Source: a virus. From it: a stretch of DNA of 64,000 nt. Positions 38,272-44,025 of the stretch are shown in pieces; the stretch's first letter is position 1; each line of letters starts with the position of its first letter. The stretch lies in IMG/VR virus record IMGVR_UViG_3300042564_002819, positions 186,001 to 250,000 of that record; one strand, given 5' to 3'. A program made the translations under genes and the position numbers. Under the pieces are notes generated by a model that was given only the letters and a program-made list of their open reading frames with translations, did not search any database and had not been told where the DNA came from.

Positions 38272-38539
38272 CCTTTTCCGGAAACATTGCTGCGACTTTT
38301 TCAACGCCAGCAGCAGTCAGATACAGCACACGATTGCGGGTAGCAGTCTCAACATACACGCAGCCAGCATCGTCGCCGCGGCCCTGGTTCCAAGTCTGCA
38401 GACGCATATCCGGGTTCTTCAGCAGTTGCGTTATAGCCCGTTTGCGAGCCAGCTCACCTTCGTTATAGTTGCCATTGCAGCCACACATGCAGCCAGGACG
38501 ACCCGAGTAAGCACGAACAGTATCCATAACAGTCAGCAT
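38258..38539 (-). CDS. 93-residue Cys-containing protein
   Basis: GRPGCMCGCNGNYNEGELARK near residue 13 has three clustered Cys, possibly a metal site. GAGGGAAACAAG lies before the ATG. Function unknown. Confidence 0.6.
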   Translation of the reverse strand: MLTVMDTVRAYSGRPGCMCGCNGNYNEGELARKRAITQLLKNPDMRLQTWNQGRGDDAGCVYVETATRNRVLYLTAAGVEKVAAMFPEKVDKP

Positions 38540-38572
38540 CTTGTTTCCCTCTTCGTTGCTGTCTATGTGTTA

Positions 38573-38601
38573 GTTATAGCAATCATTGACTCAAGCGTCA
38601 A
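38573..38601 (-). promoter_or_regulatory. Early promoter for the 38258 gene
   Basis: TTGACG, 17 bases, TATAAC. Confidence 0.7.
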
Positions 38602-38989
38602 CCACTTTCTCCATCTCAGCGAGCAGATTTTTCAGAGCAGCGATACGCTCTTGCGTAGGGAAGAAGCGACCCGAGTAGCTGTAGCCATCATTGAGTTCTT
38701 TCTCCATAGCACGAGCAATCCGCACCTGCTCCTTGCGACGAGCTTCACTGTCCTGGATGCTACGCAGTTTGGCGGCATGCATCAAGCTAGGACCATAATC
38801 GTCCTTGTATGCTGCGCCACGCTTGTTGAACACGAACTCACGATCATCGCTCTGGACAAAGATGTGCCCATGTCCGTTGATCTTAGTCACAGTGCCAAAG
38901 CGGGCAGTCAACAGCGTTCCGCTGTTGCGATGCTGCCGAGCAATACCAACTGTTTCACCAACTGCGGTAACGAAATCACCGTATGCCAT
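38591..38989 (-). CDS. 132-residue KOW-like or SH3-like protein
   Basis: MAYGDFVTAVGETVGIARQH and ARFGTVTKINGHGHIFVQSD near residue 29 suggest a small barrel; a long basic helix follows (EARRKEQVRIARAMEKEL). GAGGGA precedes the ATG. It is a third barrel protein in the module. Confidence 0.55.
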   Translation of the reverse strand: MAYGDFVTAVGETVGIARQHRNSGTLLTARFGTVTKINGHGHIFVQSDDREFVFNKRGAAYKDDYGPSLMHAAKLRSIQDSEARRKEQVRIARAMEKELNDGYSYSGRFFPTQERIAALKNLLAEMEKVVDA

Positions 38990-39029
38990 AGCGTGTATCC
39001 CTCTCTGCTATGTTTCTGTCTATGTGTTA

Positions 39030-39058
39030 GTTATAGCACCAGTACCAAGTGCTGTCAA
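39030..39058 (-). promoter_or_regulatory. Early promoter for the 38591 gene
   Basis: TTGACA, 17 bases, TATAAC. Confidence 0.75.
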
Positions 39059-39249
39059 GCAATCTTTTCGCCAGTGCGTAGATTGTATACAAAGCAGATA
39101 CCGCCCAGGGCATCACGAACTTTGATAACGTCGTAGAAGCCCTGCTCCTTCATCAATTGGTGAGCAATTTTGCCTTCAGCGGCGTTGTAAACTGTGGTTA
39201 CAAAAGTCTCAACTTGATTGCGGATGCCATAAACAGAATAGGAACGCAT
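39055..39249 (-). CDS. 64-residue unknown protein
   Basis: Start at 39249 (MRSYSVYGIRNQVETFVTTV) with CGGAGA upstream. Mixed alpha/beta, ends YNLRTGEKIA. Function unknown. Confidence 0.6.
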   Translation of the reverse strand: MRSYSVYGIRNQVETFVTTVYNAAEGKIAHQLMKEQGFYDVIKVRDALGGICFVYNLRTGEKIA

Positions 39250-39281
39250 AGCCTGTCTCCGTTGTGTTGCTCTACTCCAAT

Positions 39282-39310
39282 ACACTAGCATCAGAGTAGA
39301 GCCGTGTCAA
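39282..39310 (-). promoter_or_regulatory. Early promoter with inverted repeat
   Basis: TTGACA, 17 bases, TAGTGT. GCTCTACTC / GAGTAGAGC arms flank the -10. Confidence 0.6.
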
Positions 39311-39314
39311 CCAG

Positions 39315-39782
39315 TTAGGCAAAAGTATAATTTTCTTCTGCTACACCGTTCACAGTGCCGTCCAACGAGCGACCAGTGCAGACATAAGGCCGGTTCCATT
39401 TGCCCACATTGATGTGCAGGTAGTAGGCTGTGTCGAAGTAGTCCGTCATGATGTCCGAACGATCATACCACAGGTTGCCACACATAGCAGCAGTCAGTTC
39501 GCGGAAGAACTGACCAACAGTATTGTCTGCATATTGATCCGGACGATAGGCGTTGGCCTGGTAGTAGTCCTTAACTTCGTGGAAACGCTGTCCGGTGCGT
39601 TCTGCATATTCACGATTGAAACGGTTTGCTTCGCCAATCAGATCCAGCTTGCCAGACTTGATTGTAACAACCAGACTGGAATAGTTATCTACTGAAATGG
39701 ACCCTTTCATGCCATACCGCTTGAACACGGCTTTGATAGCCGGTGCCAACTGTGCCTTCTGCTCTTGATTCATGTAAGCCAT
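39315..39782 (-). CDS. MAYMNQE-type conserved phage protein
   Basis: 155 residues. MAYMNQEQKAQLAPAIKAVF then YGMKGSISVDNYSSLVVTIK near residue 23 is a pattern seen in many phages and plasmids, function unknown. GAGGGA upstream. Its promoter has the consensus TATAAT. Confidence 0.75.
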   Translation of the reverse strand: MAYMNQEQKAQLAPAIKAVFKRYGMKGSISVDNYSSLVVTIKSGKLDLIGEANRFNREYAERTGQRFHEVKDYYQANAYRPDQYADNTVGQFFRELTAAMCGNLWYDRSDIMTDYFDTAYYLHINVGKWNRPYVCTGRSLDGTVNGVAEENYTFA

Positions 39783-39821
39783 AACCGTTATCCCTCTTTG
39801 CTCGGTTGCGTCTATGTTCTA

Positions 39822-39850
39822 ATTATAGCACCAGCTGACAGTGCTGTCAA
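39822..39850 (-). promoter_or_regulatory. Early promoter, consensus match
   Basis: TTGACA, 17 bases, TATAAT. Confidence 0.85.
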
Positions 39851-40026
39851 CAGATTTCAACACCTTCTGAGTTGGCAAAGTCAGTAAACTCGTCTGCTAT
39901 GTTGTTCAGCTGGTTGTGGAACTCGTAGCAGGCAGCAGGATGCCGCTCGCCCAGCAACGATTGCTGAATTGCATCTGCTTCATCCAGCAGGTCGATCAAC
40001 CGCTGCCATTTTTCTTGTTGGGTCAT
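39847..40026 (-). CDS. 59-residue helical protein
   Basis: Start at 40026 (MTQQEKWQRLIDLLDEADAI) because GGAGG lies 7 bases upstream; the in-frame ATG at 40038 contains that site. Acidic, helical. Function unknown. Confidence 0.6.
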   Translation of the reverse strand: MTQQEKWQRLIDLLDEADAIQQSLLGERHPAACYEFHNQLNNIADEFTDFANSEGVEIC

Positions 40027-40057
40027 TGTTTCCTCCATTGTGTTGCCCTACTCCACA

Positions 40058-40086
40058 TACATAGCATGTAGAGCAGGGCAGGTCAA
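40058..40086 (-). promoter_or_regulatory. Early promoter with inverted repeat
   Basis: TTGACC, 17 bases, TATGTA. CTCCACAT / ATGTAGAG-type arms flank the -10; nearly the same as 40502. Confidence 0.6.
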
Positions 40087-40090
40087 CCAG

Positions 40091-40330
40091 TTAGTAGATG
40101 AAATCCAACTCGCCGCGGATCACAGAGATCAGGTCGTAACCGTCACGGCTAGGCATATACTCTGCAATCTCTTCCGCACTCCAGTCGCTGTGATCGCACT
40201 CAGCAGCATAGGCAAGGTCTGCCCACTCGTTGGTATCCATTTGACGTGCATCAACTGCATCGCCCAACTCAACCAACGTGACCATATAGTCGTCGTCTTG
40301 GCCACGCCAGATAACAGTATACAGAGCCAT
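40091..40330 (-). CDS. Acidic 79-residue protein
   Basis: MALYTVIWRGQDDDYMVTLV then many Asp/Glu (ECDHSDWSAEEIAEYM). AGGAG upstream; start overlaps the upstream stop by one base (TAATG). Function unknown. Confidence 0.65.
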   Translation of the reverse strand: MALYTVIWRGQDDDYMVTLVELGDAVDARQMDTNEWADLAYAAECDHSDWSAEEIAEYMPSRDGYDLISVIRGELDFIY

Positions 40331-40473
40331 TATTCTGTCTCCTCATATGCACCAGCTTCGATGTCAGCTTCGATTTCGTCTGCAATACCACGCAGGATCA
40401 TTACAATTTCCTGAGGATCCAGATTGCCTTCATTCAGCAAGTGCTCCACAGTCGCTTGCAGCATCGTGTCCAT
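40330..40473 (-). CDS. 47-residue acidic protein
   Basis: MDTMLQATVEHLLNEGNLDP then EIEADIEAGAYEETE. AAGGAG 6 bases before the ATG. Coupled to the next gene. Confidence 0.6.
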   Translation of the reverse strand: MDTMLQATVEHLLNEGNLDPQEIVMILRGIADEIEADIEAGAYEETE

Positions 40474-40501
40474 TGTTTGCTCCTTGTTGCCCTACTCCAC
40501 A

Positions 40502-40530
40502 TACATAGCACATGGAGCAGGGCAGGTCAA
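40502..40530 (-). promoter_or_regulatory. Early promoter with inverted repeat
   Basis: TTGACC, 17 bases, TATGTA; sister of 40058. Confidence 0.6.
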
Positions 40531-40534
40531 CAGT

Positions 40535-40903
40535 TTATTCAGGAAATTCCAAACGCAGTCGATCCTGCAAACGACGAACTTCTTGACGAGCTTGATCCAC
40601 GGCTTCTGCAAGCATGTCTTCAAGATAACCACCAATGCCCGACTCAATGTCATCAGCAGGATCACAGTTCACAGCATAGCAAGATCCCAACGACTCAGAT
40701 CCTACAAGATGCCCTGCATAGAACACTCGAACTCGTGCGATGTAATGAGTGTCAATGCCACGATTGCAACGATCAATCATGCTGTCGAGATCTGATACAG
40801 TCTCATCAAAGCAATCGCCTAATGCAGCCTGTTCGTAGGTCCAGTCTACAGTTACATCAAACTGATCCTTGCGGAAACGCTTGGCTTCGTAGTAATGGTT
40901 CAC
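40535..40903 (-). CDS. 122-residue unknown protein
   Basis: GTG start at 40903 with GGAGGG 6 bases upstream. MNHYYEAKRFRKDQFDVTVD then an acidic central part and a charged helix (QARQEVRRLQDRLRLEF). First gene of the early minus block on the right. Function unknown. Confidence 0.6.
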   Translation of the reverse strand: MNHYYEAKRFRKDQFDVTVDWTYEQAALGDCFDETVSDLDSMIDRCNRGIDTHYIARVRVFYAGHLVGSESLGSCYAVNCDPADDIESGIGGYLEDMLAEAVDQARQEVRRLQDRLRLEFPE

Positions 40904-40933
40904 AGTGTCCCTCCAGTGTTGCCCTATATCCAG

Positions 40934-40962
40934 ACAATATAATACTGCCTACAGTGTGTCAA
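40934..40962 (-). promoter_or_regulatory. Early promoter for the 40535 gene
   Basis: TTGACA, 17 bases, TATTGT. Confidence 0.6.
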
Positions 40963-40987
40963 CTGGAAAAAACTTTCAAAATCAGTA

Positions 40988-41016
40988 TTGACCACAAGAA
41001 CAGAATTTGCTATACA
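40988..41016 (+). promoter_or_regulatory. Plus-strand promoter for a putative small RNA
   Basis: TTGACC, 17 bases, TATACA, then GTGAGGCC as at 32610. Confidence 0.5.
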
Positions 41017-41022
41017 ACAAGT

Positions 41023-41175
41023 GAGGCCAGGAAAGGTTCACGGACATGAACTGAGTAGGGAACGCGAGGGTCGCCGAAATCTGAACCTACGGTTTAATGA
41101 TTAAACCATACAACCACCAAGTGTATAGTTGAACAGTAAACCACCCAGACTGAGATGGTTTAACGTTAAACTATC
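41023..41175 (+). ncRNA. Putative structured small RNA, copy 2
   Basis: No open frame. GTTCA / TGAAC and GCGA / TCGC hairpins, AGGTTC / GAACCT outer pairing, then a GGTTTAAT / ATTAAACC palindrome (41091-41107) and GTTTAACGTTAAAC (41158-41171). Shares order and end blocks with copy 1. The 3' end is uncertain. Confidence 0.35.
41091..41107. repeat. Palindrome GGTTTAAT-G-ATTAAACC
   Basis: Second copy of the 32689 palindrome. A related GTTTAACGTTAAAC lies at 41158. Confidence 0.6.
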
Positions 41176-41303
41176 AAAGTGAATCCACCGAGATAACACC
41201 ACCACCACGGCCACCACCACAGTGGCCAAATCATACAAAATGAAATTCCGGTTTTCGAAATGAGATTAACCTTCCGTACGGTGGTTATCGGGACGCCGTA
41301 CGG

Positions 41304-41369
41304 GGCCGTATGACGTGTCGTTTGAGGCCGTTTGACGTGTCGTTTGAGGCCATATGACGTGGTTTTGAA
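41304..41369 (+). repeat. Three tandem 22-bp iterons, right flank
   Basis: Units at 41304, 41326 and 41348. The first two differ at one position (core TGACGTGTCGTTTGA); the third is diverged. Same family as 23867-23910. The stretch 41176-41582 holds no gene that I can support. Confidence 0.7.
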
Positions 41370-41414
41370 AGGAAAAATTTTAAAGGTCCAAAATCTTATA
41401 TAAGAATTTTTTCG

Positions 41415-41470
41415 GTTGAGGCAGGTGATGAGAGGCATAGTGTAAATACTCTCGCCTCATCTTTTGTTTT
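41415..41470 (+). terminator. Possible terminator
   Basis: TGAGGC / GCCTCA arms followed by TCTTTTGTTTTTT. Loop long and imperfect. Confidence 0.35.
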
Positions 41471-41582
41471 TTCTCACCTTTCGGTTTTCTCACCCCATGT
41501 TCACGGTTCTATTCTCACAAACAGTTCTTCTATTCTATACAAGTGTTTGATATTGTTAAGTTTTCTTTACAGTATAAAAGAT

Positions 41583-41611
41583 TGACATTTATCTTTAAAT
41601 CGTTTATATTA
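41583..41611 (+). promoter_or_regulatory. Sigma70-type promoter for the 41691 gene
   Basis: TTGACA, 17 bases, TATATT, giving a leader of about 70 bases. Confidence 0.7.
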
Positions 41612-41690
41612 GCGTTATTGATACAGTCTGTTCTAGCAGGATTCGTACCGTAACGCAGTTGCAGTCTGTATTATCTTTTATGATTGTTCT

Positions 41691-41882
41691 ATGATAGTAT
41701 GCCAATGTAATAAGCTCACAACAGATCAGATAGTCACAGCTATTCGATCAATATCATCAGCTGGATCACAGCCTACTCCACAGTCTGTGGTTTCTCATTT
41801 GGGTTGCAGTTTCGATTGTGCCAACGATGTGCCATTGATATTGGGTATAACCAAAACGATACAGCGGGGCCGCACTGTATAG
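41691..41882 (+). CDS. BFD-like [2Fe-2S] protein
   Basis: 63 residues. IVCQCNKLTTDQIVTAIRSI gives C-x-C at residues 4 and 6; a second pair, GCSFDC near 38-42, completes four Cys. Order and spacing resemble bacterioferritin-associated ferredoxin (BFD), although the second pair is C-x3-C rather than C-x2-C. It might affect host iron release. Copy 5 of the 11-mer lies at its end. Confidence 0.6.
   Translation: MIVCQCNKLTTDQIVTAIRSISSAGSQPTPQSVVSHLGCSFDCANDVPLILGITKTIQRGRTV
41861..41871 (+). repeat. Dispersed 11-mer ACAGCGGGGCC, copy 5
   Basis: At the end of the BFD-like gene, translated there. Confidence 0.6.
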
Positions 41883-41919
41883 CGTAGTAGCTATAAAATA
41901 ATTTTAACCTTGAACAGTA

Positions 41920-41930
41920 ACAGCGGGGCC
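41920..41930 (+). repeat. Dispersed 11-mer ACAGCGGGGCC, copy 6
   Basis: 22 bases before the tiny ORF at 41952; followed by CACACTG, close to CGCACTG after copy 5. Confidence 0.6.
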
Positions 41931-41951
41931 ACACTGCGGCTATATACTATT

Positions 41952-42032
41952 ATGTATAGCGTAGATCAAATAGTCGCTGTTGCTATCTTTGTTATGATTC
42001 TTTTAACTGTGTGTATAGGGATCTCTGTATAG
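41952..42032 (+). CDS. 26-residue membrane peptide
   Basis: MYSVDQIVAVAIFVMILLTV then CIGISV: almost entirely one membrane helix. Its TAG overlaps a GTG start of the next gene by one base (TAGTG), which supports both. No clear ribosome site. Confidence 0.35.
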   Translation: MYSVDQIVAVAIFVMILLTVCIGISV

Positions 42033-42322
42033 TGTATCTCTATATCATCTGTGACAGTTCAGAGTCGGTAGTAAAGATCGGATACAGTCGTGATCCGGAT
42101 TCTCGTTTACGATCATTACAAACAGGTCATCCTCTACCATTGCGTGTATATCATAGTGTATTGGTTTCAGAGGATCGTGTGCGTTTATTAGAGCGTCAGT
42201 TACATGCGGAGATGAATCACTATAGAACTCGCGGGGAGTGGTTTCGTATACCAGCAGGTCAGGCTCGTTTGTTATTAGATCACTGTGTAATACGTTGGTC
42301 GGATGATCCTCTGCTGGAGTAA
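42032..42322 (+). CDS. GIY-YIG-like nuclease (MUG113/T5orf172 type)
   Basis: 96 residues from the GTG at 42032 (the same frame has a GTG at 42011). VYLYIICDSSESVVKIGYSR is the Y-x-Y-I ... V-K-I-G core. RLRSLQTGHPLPLRVYHSVL and a C-terminal LHAEMNHYRTRGEWF with the usual Glu/His fit this branch of GIY-YIG proteins. These are typical mobile or early phage nucleases. Confidence 0.65.
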   Translation: MYLYIICDSSESVVKIGYSRDPDSRLRSLQTGHPLPLRVYHSVLVSEDRVRLLERQLHAEMNHYRTRGEWFRIPAGQARLLLDHCVIRWSDDPLLE

Positions 42323-42332
42323 CAGCGGGGCC
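42322..42332 (+). repeat. Dispersed 11-mer ACAGCGGGGCC, copy 7
   Basis: Touches the stop codon of the GIY-YIG gene; right flank like copy 1. Confidence 0.6.
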
Positions 42333-42350
42333 TTTAGATCCGTTTGTTTT

Positions 42351-42359
42351 AATAAATAT
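42351..42359 (+). promoter_or_regulatory. T4-type late promoter (AATAAATAT)
   Basis: 22 bases before the ATG at 42381. Confidence 0.5.
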
Positions 42360-42380
42360 CTAAAACAATTGAGACAGTGA

Positions 42381-42689
42381 ATGGCATTTACACAGACCAC
42401 ATTAGACATCACTTCGGTGGAGATATTTACTGCTGACCGTACAGTAGCGATCACAGCATTATATTTGGTCAACACCAGCAGCAGTGCAGTCACGGTCACA
42501 GTGTATCTGGTTCCACCTGCTGGGTCGGCCAGTTCCAATCGAATAGTTTATTCAAACCTAAACTGTAATTCTGATGAAACAGTTGCAGTGCTCACAGAGC
42601 GTATAGTATTAACTGCTGGGGATAGTATCTGGGCTGAGTGTAGCAGTCAGTTTGCTGTGGTAGCCACTGTAGCAAGTGTAGCAGTATAA
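42381..42689 (+). CDS. Putative virion protein
   Basis: 102 residues, strand-rich (AVTVTVYLVPPAGSASSNRI near residue 36), starts MAFTQTTLDI like the tail fibre MAFTQDF. Its own late promoter supports a structural role, perhaps a head decoration or fibre protein. Confidence 0.55.
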   Translation: MAFTQTTLDITSVEIFTADRTVAITALYLVNTSSSAVTVTVYLVPPAGSASSNRIVYSNLNCNSDETVAVLTERIVLTAGDSIWAECSSQFAVVATVASVAV

Positions 42690-42692
42690 TTT

Positions 42693-42974
42693 TTAAAATA
42701 GCAGGTGTATCACTGTCCAGTCCGATTCAGTGAGTTCATGTTCATCTACGTATACTTCAACAGTAGGGCTATGTCTCGGATGTGGTCTGAATACAGTAAT
42801 TCTTTTTTCAATAAAACCAAACTGAGGTGGTGTTAGAGCAGCTCGTAACCACGCATCGTGCTGGTGAGCATTACGTGTGTTGGGTCGGCGTGTGTATGCT
42901 CTTGGTCCTAGGTGACTGAATACGCCACTGCGGCTGTATACCGCTACACTATTGATTTCTGATATCTTACGCAT
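42693..42974 (-). CDS. Basic 93-residue protein
   Basis: MRKISEINSVAVYSRSGVFS then several His/Arg (VFRPHPRHSPTVEVYVDEHE). Last gene of a minus-strand run from 43958. Function unknown. Confidence 0.5.
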   Translation of the reverse strand: MRKISEINSVAVYSRSGVFSHLGPRAYTRRPNTRNAHQHDAWLRAALTPPQFGFIEKRITVFRPHPRHSPTVEVYVDEHELTESDWTVIHLLF

Positions 42975-43001
42975 TGCCGTTCTCTTAATCTCACAGGGTT
43001 A

Positions 43002-43012
43002 ACAGCGGGGCC
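43002..43012 (+). repeat. Dispersed 11-mer ACAGCGGGGCC, copy 8
   Basis: Directly abuts the stop codon of the minus-strand gene at 43013. Confidence 0.6.
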
Positions 43013-43330
43013 TTACACAGCTAACTGTAGCAGTGTTAGGTGTCGTTCTGAACGTAAGAACAAGCGTTCTTCTACCGTTTCTTGTATGCTGTTTTTAGAT
43101 GTATAGCGGCGGTACTGTGAACTCCACGTGCCCTCGGGGTTGCCGTACCGATAATAACGGTCCCCCAGTACTGAACCGGCTGCACGTTCGTATCGGGTTT
43201 TTTCTTGCCAAGGGTGACCCGGTTCAAATGCATTGCTGCTGGCTGGCCAACTCCACATCAGCATCAATTCAAAGCCTGCTCTGTGCATTCGATATCTACG
43301 ATCCAGTCGGACTGTTCTATATTGGCTCAT
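43013..43330 (-). CDS. Arg/Tyr-rich 105-residue protein
   Basis: MSQYRTVRLDRRYRMHRAGF, very basic, with WQEKTRYERAAGSVLGDRYY near residue 41. Start overlaps the upstream stop (ATGA). Probably binds nucleic acid. Function unknown. Confidence 0.55.
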   Translation of the reverse strand: MSQYRTVRLDRRYRMHRAGFELMLMWSWPASSNAFEPGHPWQEKTRYERAAGSVLGDRYYRYGNPEGTWSSQYRRYTSKNSIQETVEERLFLRSERHLTLLQLAV

Positions 43331-43563
43331 TCCAGTAACTCTCCTGAACTCACTATCAACTGCATAGCAAAACGTTGTCGCTCTGTCAACTCCGGTAGGT
43401 GTATCCAGTATTCACCGTCTGACACGCAGTAGAGGTGGTCGTCTCTCACAAAGTCGGGGTCGATGCCGGAACTGCGTAACCATGCAGCTAACTGATCCAA
43501 CTCACGATCAATCTGTGTGCCTTCGAACTGTGCTATCTCGCCGTAGTATATTCTATAACGCAT
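43327..43563 (-). CDS. Acidic 78-residue protein
   Basis: Start at 43563 (MRYRIYYGEIAQFEGTQI) overlapping the upstream TGA. Ends MQLIVSSGELLE. Function unknown. Confidence 0.55.
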   Translation of the reverse strand: MRYRIYYGEIAQFEGTQIDRELDQLAAWLRSSGIDPDFVRDDHLYCVSDGEYWIHLPELTERQRFAMQLIVSSGELLE

Positions 43564-43958
43564 CAGCGGCTCACAAGGTATAACAAAGCCAAAGCTGCCA
43601 GTATCCAAAAGCCCGGGGTCACAGTGCTGCTGGTGTTGCGAGGTCCTCTGCGTCGTTGGCGTTTTTTTGTACCAAATAGCAGGTTTCTCCAAAACTGTTG
43701 TGCTCGTCGGGCTTCTCTACGCCGCTGTGCTTCGGTAGGTGTACTGTTTCTAGAAATGGTCTTAGTGTGAACGAATCCAGCACCATCACGCCAGGTTTGT
43801 GTAATTTTACTACCGGTCTTGGAGTTACTGGTATAGGTAGTGCGAAAGTTTTTACTTCCGTTAGAAACAGAATTGGTAATGCTGCTGTTGCTGTTATTAA
43901 CAGTAGTGGTTCTTCTTGAACCCACGCCGGTTTTTTTAGAAGTTCTCTTGTATGCCAT
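43563..43958 (-). CDS. Ser/Thr-rich protein with C-terminal membrane helix
   Basis: 131 residues. A basic Ser/Asn/Thr-rich N-terminal part (KTGVGSRRTTTVNNSNSS), an Arg-rich segment near 97, then one membrane helix (PGFWILAALALLYLVSR). A tail-anchored protein. Function unknown. First of four genes overlapping by 1-4 bases. Confidence 0.6.
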   Translation of the reverse strand: MAYKRTSKKTGVGSRRTTTVNNSNSSITNSVSNGSKNFRTTYTSNSKTGSKITQTWRDGAGFVHTKTISRNSTPTEAQRRREARRAQQFWRNLLFGTKKRQRRRGPRNTSSTVTPGFWILAALALLYLVSR

Positions 43959-43977
43959 TGATGCCTCGTTTGATTGC

Positions 43978-44007
43978 AGTCTAGCATAAACTGGTCTGGG
44001 TTGTCAA
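43978..44007 (-). promoter_or_regulatory. Early promoter of the last minus-strand operon
   Basis: TTGACA, 18 bases, TAGACT; back to back with the late promoter at 44013. Confidence 0.55.
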
Positions 44008-44012
44008 CAGTA

Positions 44013-44020
44013 GATAAATA
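44013..44020 (+). promoter_or_regulatory. T4-type late promoter (GATAAATA)
   Basis: 6 bases before the ATG at 44026. Confidence 0.55.
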
Positions 44021-44025
44021 TTCAC

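Noticed and set aside
38426-39136. 236-codon plus-strand open frame
   Set aside because: Antisense to the 38258 and 38591 genes and across their promoters; no ribosome site.
40441-41049. 202-codon plus-strand open frame
   Set aside because: Covers minus-strand promoters and two minus-strand genes; Gln/His/Ser-rich shadow.
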